A program made the position numbers and the translations under genes. From Symsagittifera roscoffensis (Eukaryota > Xenacoelomorpha > Acoela > Convolutidae): DNA of 64,000 nt. Under the pieces are notes generated by a model. The model was not told where the DNA came from and made no database searches. It was given only the letters and a program-made list of their open reading frames with translations. Location: NCBI RefSeq assembly GCF_963678635.1, contig NC_087069.1, positions 21,655,138 to 21,719,137 on the forward strand. Reading direction: 5' to 3'. Positions 57,009 through 64,000 of this stretch are shown here, in pieces; positions within the stretch are counted from its first letter, which is position 1, and the number at the start of each line of letters is the position of its first letter.

Positions 57009-58795
57009 GAGGAGTAATTGCGAAATTCGGCTCGAGGTGTTTCTTTTGCAACTTGGAAGGTCATTTTAAATCAGATTGTCCGCAATTCTGGGATGCAGTG
57101 GCAGACATCAAGCATCCAAGACATGAAGAAGCTTTGTCAGGAGTGAAAGCCAGCAAGGCTCGACTTTTGAGTGAGGCGGAGGCACGCAGAAAGGATAAAC
57201 CTCAAGAGCTGGCGGCAAAGAAAATGCAAGCGGTAACAGAGGAGACACGTGAGCCGGAAACGGCAACTGCGGCTGATGGCTTCAAGATCTATTATAAGGC
57301 ACACGCAAGGGATGCTCTAAATAGAGTACAACATGAATTGGTGACGAAAGAGATCGAACAAAAAGTGAAACTTGAACTGGAAAATGAGAAGCTTCAGGAG
57401 CAACTGAATACCTTCGAAGCAACAGAGCTCGAAGAAACGAAAGCACCAAGCAGTCTGAACATGAAACTTAAAGTGATCTCCGGTAAGAGGTTCGGCATGG
57501 TGCCGCAAGGAAATAAGATACAGTCGATAATCTCAGTGGCTGGACACCAGGTAATAAGAAATCTGAGTGAACCATCCGAGTTCACTTTGATGCATTTGGA
57601 CACATATGCAGATTATCTGAGGCAGGTGGAGCCACGCACCGAGTCGAGAGCTGTGCGAGCACTGCTAACGACGGGTGGCCCTCGCATGAAGAAACTTCAT
57701 GGACGCTACCTGGAGGTCTATGGGCCGTATCAAATAATGCTTAACGTGGATGGAATTAGTATCTACACCAGGACTTATATAACAACAGATGATGACCAAA
57801 TGGGGCAGATCTATTTGGGTGAAGAGGAACTCAAAGTCCGCAGGATAGGCCATGACACCATGATGGAACACGACGCGATACACATTGGATATGAAGCAGA
57901 TGTGACAGCACATCTGCTCGATACCAACGGAACAAAAATTGGAGCCACAGGGCTTCTGGACACAGGAGCGGTAGTGAGTGTGATGCCGATAAAAACTTGG
58001 GAAAGAATGGGCTTCACGCGGGAAGATCTGATTCCTACGAATCTCCGACTGGCCGCCGCCATTCGAGGAGCTATCTACGTAGCCGGAAGAACACCAATAA
58101 CGGTTCTTCACATGGGAGGACGAGATCTTTGGATGAGCTTCCTGGTGGTAGAGAATCTGGACGACGCCGACCAATTCATCTTGGGCAGAGATTTTGTCAG
58201 GAATTTTGACGTGATGATTGACTTGAACAACGGTCTAATACGGATTAGAAACCCGGACCGAAAGTATGCTAAGAGACCAATTAATAGGATAATAACAGAC
58301 GAAAACAAGGTACCAGTTTTTTTGGATAGAAAAGTAAAATTACAACCAGGACAAGCTGTGAAAGCAATTTTTAGAATGAGAAATTTAAATTCGTTAAGTG
58401 ATAGTAAACAGGTTTGCTTAGTACCGAATCCAAATAGTCAGAGTTCGGTGATTTTAGGCCGGAGCTTCTCGGTAACGCGAAACGGACTGTGTGTCAGTGT
58501 GTTGTTGAACACACTGGATATCACGGTTTCAATCCAGCGTGGAAAGAAGCTTGGCTACGCTTTGCCGATGAGGACCGACTATGAGGAGATACAAAACTTG
58601 AAGAAATACAGTGTGAAAGACTGTCCTTATCATGCTAATAAAGATAAAATTTTAAAGAGGATTAATGAATTAAAATCTATTCATAAATTGTTTTCAATGA
58701 AATCCGAAACGGACGACGGGTTATCAAGCTGCTCGAATTTTCCGGAACGCCCTTCGTCATATGAACTAGAATCTGACAAACCGGTTTTGCCATAG
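56891..58795 (+). CDS. Element D nucleocapsid end, protease and pre-RT region
   Basis: A second knuckle CFFCNLEGHFKSDC (57038-57079) is followed by a Lys/Glu-rich helical segment (~57120-57440). The retropepsin active site LLDTGAVVSVMP has DTG at 57959-57967, and its C-terminal half LVVENLDDADQFILGRDF leads into the typical RNF-x-V-x-I-D segment. The frame then enters the pre-RT region (KVKLQPGQAVKAIFRMRN). TAG at 58793-58795 interrupts it; the same frame resumes and reaches TGA 58970-58972 just before RT. Confidence 0.8.
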   Translation: MQFNGPSCVSMPSLQTRHESNRLGLEDEDASELDHEDFMRGVIAKFGSRCFFCNLEGHFKSDCPQFWDAVADIKHPRHEEALSGVKASKARLLSEAEARRKDKPQELAAKKMQAVTEETREPETATAADGFKIYYKAHARDALNRVQHELVTKEIEQKVKLELENEKLQEQLNTFEATELEETKAPSSLNMKLKVISGKRFGMVPQGNKIQSIISVAGHQVIRNLSEPSEFTLMHLDTYADYLRQVEPRTESRAVRALLTTGGPRMKKLHGRYLEVYGPYQIMLNVDGISIYTRTYITTDDDQMGQIYLGEEELKVRRIGHDTMMEHDAIHIGYEADVTAHLLDTNGTKIGATGLLDTGAVVSVMPIKTWERMGFTREDLIPTNLRLAAAIRGAIYVAGRTPITVLHMGGRDLWMSFLVVENLDDADQFILGRDFVRNFDVMIDLNNGLIRIRNPDRKYAKRPINRIITDENKVPVFLDRKVKLQPGQAVKAIFRMRNLNSLSDSKQVCLVPNPNSQSSVILGRSFSVTRNGLCVSVLLNTLDITVSIQRGKKLGYALPMRTDYEEIQNLKKYSVKDCPYHANKDKILKRINELKSIHKLFSMKSETDDGLSSCSNFPERPSSYELESDKPVLP

Positions 58796-59270
58796 ATAGA
58801 ACAATTAAAAGGGAAAATAGGTGAGGGAGATTTCGAAAAATTGCGGGACCTCCTAAATCGGAACGCAGATGTATTTTCAAAACATAAGGCGGATATCGGT
58901 TGCTGTAATTTCGTCGAACACGAGATCGAACTAGAAGAGGGCGCCGTTCCCCATAGGGAAGGCGCAAGGTGAATGACGCCACATAAATCGGACGCGTGCC
59001 GAGCGGAAATAGAAATGTTGCTTGAATACGACATGATAGAACCCTCGAAATCGCCGTGGGCTTGCGGGATAGTAATGGCGAAAAAGAAGGGGGGGCAGCT
59101 TAGATCTTGTTGCGACTTTCGTTACTTGAACGCGGTAACGATAAAAGATGCGTACCCGATACCGCGAATAGACGAGAGCCTATCTAAGCTGGGTGATGCC
59201 AAGTTCTTCACCACATTGGACTTAGGTTCTGCGAAAGAAGGACAGAGAGAAAACCGGATTCGCGTGCGAA
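58796..59270 (+). pseudogene. Element D RT, N-terminal half
   Basis: Contains the region before RT (VFSKHKADIG…EHEIEL), MLLEYDMIEPSKSPWACGIV, RSCCDFRYLNAVT, PIPRIDESLSKLGDAKFFTTLDLGSA (read as two blocks around PRIDESLS and FTTLDLGS). The sequence between motif A and LYQWKRMPFG shows a net frame change with about 20 nt missing near 59233, so the motif A end is lost. Confidence 0.75.
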
Positions 59271-61271
59271 TTGGGATTGTACCAGTGGAAGAGGATGCCC
59301 TTCGGCTTGTGCAATGCAACGGCCACTTTTCAAAGACTGATGGCTCAGGCTCTGACGAAAGTGACCAAGAAGTACGGGAATCTCGTGATGTGTTACGTGG
59401 ATGACGTAGTCATAGCGACACCGACCCTGGAAGACCCAATTGATAGGCTCGATGAGGTCTTTGGATGCATGAAGAGAGCAGGATTGAAGTGCAAACCATC
59501 GAAATGTGAAATCCTTAGGGATTCGATAAAGTACCTAGGAAGAATGGTGGATAGGCATGGTGTGAGGCCGGACCCGGAAGCAGTGGAAGCAGTGTTGACA
59601 TGGAAAGCTCCCAGAACGGACACACAGCTCCTGAGCTTCCTAGGGTTTGCCAATTACTACCGAGAATTCATAAAAGGATATGCGGACAAGGTGTATCCGA
59701 TGCAGAAGCTGATGCGCAACAAAGGGAAAAAGTTCGAATGGAACGATGAGGCACAGGTTGCTTTCGAGAACATAAAGCGGGAACTGTGCGAAGCGCCAGT
59801 GCTGGGCATGCCTACAGAAAAAGGCATTAATGTTCTCGACACAGACGCATCGGTGGTGGCCATCTCAGGAATCTTGCATCAAGAGCAAGAATGGAACGGA
59901 AGAACAGTTCTCCGTCCCATTGCATACGGCAGCAAGGTCTTGAGTGACACAGAGATGAAATATGGCGCACCAAAAGCAGAAATGTTTGCAGTAGTCACCT
60001 TCGTGGAAAAGTACCGTGCATACTTGGGGAGCGCTCCCTTCAAGTTACGCGTGGACAACAGAGCGTTTTCGTGGTTGAAAACCTACTCGATGGATCAAAG
60101 TTATATTGGTAGATGGATAGTAAGATTGGATGGCTACCATATGATAATCGAACATAGGATGCGTGATAAACACCGGAATGCTGACAGCCTCAGCAAGAAA
60201 ACTGAGTTCTTTGAAAGATTGGAGCAGAAGCAGGCCAATCAGGCGGAAATAAAGGAGGGATTCTCGTTTCTGGACAAAGAAACTTATGAAGCGCTTCCCT
60301 CAACGAGATGGTTGGATAAAACTGGACATCCAATTCCAGGGCACACTGAGTTACCTGTAGAGAAAGCAGCCGAGATAAAGATCCTGTCCAAGGAGGACCC
60401 GGTCCCCTTGGATTTGTTGCTGCGCTCGAACCTGGTCCAGCAAGAACTCTCTCGCATGAATATAAACAGCCTCTCATTATTGAATAAAACGGTGCAAGTC
60501 ACACCGCAAGTGATGAGGATGCTGGGTGGATTGTTAGAAAGAGAAGTGACCAGAGATGACCCCGAGTGGACAGCAGCAGTGGTATCGCTAACAGTTTGTG
60601 AGAAGGTGAAGATCATGCCATCCAGACGACAGCACGAAGATAACGAGAGGGATTGTAGGACAATAGTTCAGCAACTAGTATCCTCAATACCCCAAGAGAT
60701 TTTAACCAGTACTTCTTACGGACAGAAAGAACAGGGGAGCAGCAAGCGAAAGAAAACCGTCACCTTTGTAGACCGGGATAAAGAGGGTGAAGAGGTAGAA
60801 CAAAATCTGCTGCAAGACTATTTGTCCGGGGAGAAGGACGATGAGAAGAACCAGCGATCACAAGATCAACACCCGGGACAAGAAAATTTGTCCGGGGCGT
60901 ATGAGATAGACGAGAAAACTCCTGATCAGAAACAGGACCTAGAGAACAAGGTTTTGTCCGGGGAGTTCAGATGGATGCGAAGAAAGCACAGACATGATCT
61001 GGAGGAGCGTGCAGTCTCCAGCACAACCTCTTCGACAGATGATAATTCAGGAAGCTCAGGAATGGACACCTATTCAGACAGGAATTCGAACTCGGGATCA
61101 GAACTGTCAGAACTAGCGATACACACGGTACTAGTGGAAACTAGGGCAAGGGACCTGGACAGAGAGGTGTACCAGGATCCTGACAGTGATCGCTACCTTA
61201 TACCGAGCGAAAGAGTCTTTGACAACGCAGCGGATGACTTGGAGACAATAGCGTATCGAAACGCTCGATAA
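59271..61271 (+). CDS. Element D RT (C-terminal half), RNase H and connection
   Basis: 666 codons. RT: LYQWKRMPFGLCNATATFQ, YVDD catalytic box at 59394-59405, KYLGRMVDRHGVRPDP and LLSFLGFANYYREFI. RNase H: VLDTDASVVAISGIL (Asp), KAEMFAVVTFVEKY (Glu), LRVDNRAFSWL (Asp) and KHRNADSLSKK (Asp). From ~60200 a long acidic connection follows with three LSGE/LSGA repeats. The listed ATG is inside RT and not a genuine start. The frame closes at 61269-61271 one base out of phase with the next segment. Confidence 0.8.
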   Translation: MGLYQWKRMPFGLCNATATFQRLMAQALTKVTKKYGNLVMCYVDDVVIATPTLEDPIDRLDEVFGCMKRAGLKCKPSKCEILRDSIKYLGRMVDRHGVRPDPEAVEAVLTWKAPRTDTQLLSFLGFANYYREFIKGYADKVYPMQKLMRNKGKKFEWNDEAQVAFENIKRELCEAPVLGMPTEKGINVLDTDASVVAISGILHQEQEWNGRTVLRPIAYGSKVLSDTEMKYGAPKAEMFAVVTFVEKYRAYLGSAPFKLRVDNRAFSWLKTYSMDQSYIGRWIVRLDGYHMIIEHRMRDKHRNADSLSKKTEFFERLEQKQANQAEIKEGFSFLDKETYEALPSTRWLDKTGHPIPGHTELPVEKAAEIKILSKEDPVPLDLLLRSNLVQQELSRMNINSLSLLNKTVQVTPQVMRMLGGLLEREVTRDDPEWTAAVVSLTVCEKVKIMPSRRQHEDNERDCRTIVQQLVSSIPQEILTSTSYGQKEQGSSKRKKTVTFVDRDKEGEEVEQNLLQDYLSGEKDDEKNQRSQDQHPGQENLSGAYEIDEKTPDQKQDLENKVLSGEFRWMRRKHRHDLEERAVSSTTSSTDDNSGSSGMDTYSDRNSNSGSELSELAIHTVLVETRARDLDREVYQDPDSDRYLIPSERVFDNAADDLETIAYRNAR

Positions 61272-61276
61272 GCCTG

Positions 61277-62452
61277 TTGCCACAGAAAGCGGTAGTCAGG
61301 ACTGATCTTCTGCCGTTTGAACAAGAAACACAACCGTTGGCGAAGATTTGGTGCGTTAAGATGGAAGAAGACACACATCAGCTCAACGAGCTGAATAGTC
61401 AGATGAGGGTCATGAAGACGTACTTGAAGGCGAGATACAGACTCTCGGACCTTCTAAGGGCGCAGAGAAATGATCGCATGACAAGCAACCTGAAAAGGTG
61501 GATCGAGATTGGTTCTCCGGATAAAGGGGACCTCGAGGAAGATAGTTATTGCATCCTGAGACAATACTTCATGCAGAAGGAAGGGAGGTTATATTTGAAC
61601 AAGGACGGGATTGTGGCTTGCAAGAGAAGGGAGGAAGACAGAGTCCTATACAAGTATAACGCGATAGTGTTACCGCAACTCTATCAGACAGAACTATTAT
61701 TCAGGTCACATGAGATGAGATCAAGAAAGAAATACAATCCTTACGGTGACGACTTTGTAGTGGATAGGATAGATCTAAAGAAGATAGTGGAGGAAGTAGT
61801 GGGTCTAGAGGAAATAACTGTGTCACAAGACAGAGACATAGTCGATGATCACAACGATGAGTGGGTTGACGACTGGTCGAAACCCGAGGTAGAATTCGAC
61901 GACGAGCAACAGCAGTCATATGAACAAGACCTGACGAACCTGCGTGTCTTAGAGTGGCTGAATGAAATGACCTCGGATCCAGAGGAGACCAGCGTCACGA
62001 TTCAAGACGTAGATCGTGAAAGCATGAAATACATCAAGACCGAACGAGATGATCCTTCCTGGGCTGCCCAGGAAGGACGACTACTAATTCCAGCTTCTAA
62101 CCTTGACTTGATACCCGGTATGCGATCGACGGGGACGTCGATGGATATTTTTGTCCGGGGAGTGGGGGTAGGACTTACCCACACTGAAAACTTGATAATA
62201 AAAAAATTAAGAATAGCAAGAGAAACAGGAGACTTAGAAGCAGAAACAGGCGAAGAACCTAAGAAACCTGACATAGGCAGGGTAGTTGAGTCATATTTTA
62301 ATTTACCAAATGAATATTCTAGTAACATAATACTAACAGACAGTGATTTCATACTCACAAACAGAACATGTGCGATAGCGATCACCGCAGACATGAGTTT
62401 TGGGACAGCGCTAGCGGCAGATTTTAAGAGGGAATGCAAAGACCAGGGATAG
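61277..62452 (+). pseudogene. Element D integrase stub and acidic C-terminal region
   Basis: Starts in a TTG inside the polyprotein. It reads a pre-integrase segment (LNELNSQMRVMKTYLKARYR, EEDSYCILRQYFMQKEGRLY, LPQLYQTELLFRSH). The His at 61709-61711 looks like the first His of the integrase HHCC finger, but the next residues are already MRSRKKYNPYGDDF. No second His, no Cys pair and no D,D,E core follow. An acidic region then leads (~62320 on) into the macro-like domain, whose frame closes at TAG 62450-62452. Confidence 0.7.
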
Positions 62453-62748
62453 AGGGCGTAGCAGCCTTACCTCCGGCGGTGTCGCAGATACCGGGAAAAT
62501 ACTTATGCTTCTTGGTGACGAGGGTGACAGAGAAGCAGCACGTGGACCCAGAAAACCTAGTCTTGTCCTTGACGAGGCTGAGGGACTTCCTTGTCGAAAT
62601 GGACGTGAAAGAGCTCTCGCTTCCAGTGTACGATCCAAACAGAGGAAGACTGCATCCTCGGGAATTGTACGCGCTTGTACACGTGATATTCTCTGATACG
62701 AACATACAAGTATATCTACATAAGAAATATTACTTAAGTATAGGCTGA
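62326..62748 (+). pseudogene. Macro-like (ADP-ribose-binding) domain at the C-terminus of element D
   Basis: The first part, in frame 2 (DSDFILTNRTC, AIAITADMSFGTALAADFKR), resembles the macro-domain opening beta strand and the A-x-x-x-S/A-D-x-x-x-G-x-G/A-[IL]-A-x-x-F helix. After a frameshift near 62440 the second part is in frame 1 (62434-62748): GKYLCFLVTRVTEKQH, LVLSLTRLRDFLVE, VKELSLPVYDPNRGRLHP, ALVHVIFSDTNIQVYL. These correspond to the central strand, helix, Ser-x-Pro phosphate-loop strand and terminal strand of OARD1/TARG1-type macro domains. The second Gly-rich loop is degenerate, so binding is uncertain. Such domains bind or remove ADP-ribose. Confidence 0.62.
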
Positions 62749-62750
62749 GT

Positions 62751-63147
62751 GATGTGCGAGAGGGTGTTAGGCCAAAGACTAAGTTGTATGTAATATGTGA
62801 TATGTGTGTTATGTTATGTTATGTTATGTGTTAGGTTATTAAGATCATGGGTAAGTAGGGGTTAGTGACCATGAACAACTAAATGACGATCTTGGGAATA
62901 GATCCAAAGTTTGGACTGTCCAATCTTAGGTCGGATTCCAAAATTTTAGAAACCAATTGATTTTAATAAATTTTAGGATAAATATCTTTTTATCTGAACT
63001 GTTTTTAAGCAAATTTTAACCATATATTTTAAGGTGAAACAGACATGTGTGATATTTGTGACTTCTTTTCTAGATCCTGATTGATCATTTTATACCTCAC
63101 TTGAGTCAAATATCGAATCAAATCAAATCAAACTTGAAAAGAATAGA
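62751..63147 (+). other. Spacer after element D
   Basis: No gene. Contains a TTATG simple repeat (~62800-62832) and an AATCAAATC repeat (63115-63131). No LTR recognisable. Confidence 0.5.
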
Positions 63148-64000
63148 ATGGCCAACTTCAACTTGGATGAATTGATGAACCTGGCAGAGGCATATGTGGG
63201 ACCGATGATAGATGCGATCTATCGTCGGCTGATCGATCGAGACTTCGCTCTGGAGGACCCAGAGGTAGTCATGTTGCTGACCGCCCTGATCAACATCTTA
63301 GGGCACGACAACCGTGGGGACCGCCCCACGGAAGTCCTGTTGATGGCAGCATATGGAGAAAGAGGAGTACTAGACCGCCCAAACACGAGAGTGATGAGGT
63401 GGAGAAACGGGGCTCTCTCAGGGAGTGACTTGGCGAATGAGCCTGGATTGGGAAGTTCTAGGACTTACCAACCAGGTGAGATGCCAATGCCCTCCAAGCC
63501 CAAACCTGGGCTGACGAGAATGCATCGGGAGATGAACAGCGAGGCGACCTCGTCTGGTTCACCACTGAGAGCAGCTGTGCCACCAAAAAGGGCGAAAGTA
63601 GCACATAAGGTTCAGACGAACCAAACCATGCAAGATCTGGACGAGATGAACGATGAGCTGAAAAGTACGAAGAAGGAGCTGGACGAGATGACCAGAAGCA
63701 TGCTCCAGATGGAGGAAGAGTGGGACATGTCGAGAAAGTTGTTTGAAGACTGCAACAAAAAGCAGGGTCAAGAGATTGAGCGCTTGAGGCAGGAATACAA
63801 AGAGCGATAGGAGCAGGTGGCGTTGACAACGGCCGTGGAGAAAGTGATACCTGCAAGGGATATTCCTCGTGGGCAGTCCCCGATGGAGCTCTTGACGCCT
63901 CGAGAAATGAGTCAAACAACGGAGACACGGCTTCCAGCAGAGACAAATCGAGTAACAATCCCGGATCCTAGCGACACCTTGGGTGATCCCGTCGTAGAAC
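63148..64000 (+). pseudogene. ORF E: coiled-coil protein, partial at window end
   Basis: ATG 63148 opens 220 codons to TAG 63808-63810. The same frame then stays open to the window end, so the TAG is probably a nonsense mutation. Residues 1-75 form a helical domain (LDELMNLAEAYVGPMIDAIYRRL…VVMLLTALINIL). Residues ~95-150 are Pro/Ser-rich. Residues ~155-220 form a coiled coil (LDEMNDELKSTKKELDEM…). The composition matches D, and it lies 400 bp after it in the same orientation. It may be a 3' accessory ORF of D or the gag start of a neighbour. I do not recognise the family. Confidence 0.5.

Larger units (their letters stand above)
54483..62748 (+). mobile_element. Element D: Ty3/gypsy-type element with integrase deletion and macro-like C-terminus
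   Basis: Order on the plus strand: Gag with coiled coil and capsid, two zinc knuckles, DTG protease, RT with YVDD, RNase H, connection, integrase stub, acidic C-terminal region and macro-like domain. It is GC-richer, and its sense strand does not show the G-poor skew of the A/B/C family, so it is a separate lineage. Few lesions: in-frame stops at 56364, 58793 and 58970, and frameshifts near 56957, 59233, 61249 and 62440. LTRs not identified. Confidence 0.8.

Overview
The window looks like invertebrate animal nuclear DNA. It is AT-rich, almost entirely built from degenerate LTR retroelements, and shows spliceosomal-type signals but no bacterial gene organisation. I cannot name the species, and I found no host gene I would call with confidence.

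Four groups of mobile sequence explain most of it. (1) A large envelope-bearing Ty3/gypsy-type family is present three times. Copy A (+, ~1-18243) lacks only a recognisable 5' LTR. Copy B (-, ~35822-49498) lacks its 5' end. Copy C (-, ~25327-30750) is only the 5' LTR, leader, gag and protease. The family order is leader, long Gag, DSGA protease, RT, RNase H, integrase, basic pol tail, a small membrane ORF, a hydrophilic ORF, an envelope-like glycoprotein, a ~600-codon ORF I do not recognise, a short intron after its stop, 3' UTR and a ~380-bp LTR. Every copy is broken by stops and frameshifts. The 3' end of copy A has been tandemly duplicated (19984-23240), with an 859-bp duplication nested in the first unit. 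(2) A BEL/Pao gag-protease fragment lies at 23551-25326. (3) A second, GC-richer Ty3/gypsy element, D (54483-62748), has a coiled-coil Gag, two zinc knuckles, a DTG protease, RT and RNase H. Its integrase is excised, and its C-terminus looks like a macro (ADP-ribose-binding) domain. A further coiled-coil ORF (E) runs off the window end. (4) A 657-bp inverted-repeat element (MITE-like) sits at 33961-34617 in otherwise featureless DNA.

Between B and D (49468-53720) is a non-coding block. It opens with a tandem 1.15-kb duplication and carries repeated ~68-nt nested-hairpin modules built from RCCCTTCCGGATT / AATCCGGARGGGT arms. Inner stems differ in sequence but keep complementarity. The block ends in a one-orientation array of the TCCGGAGGGGT motif about 0.8 kb before the D gag start.

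The most interesting observations are the macro-like domain in D, the hairpin modules, and the env-plus-unknown-ORF module of the A/B family. In that module successive ORFs overlap by 13 nt and by ATGA, which suggests coupled translation from one spliced subgenomic RNA. All homology statements are from pattern recognition; no search was run.
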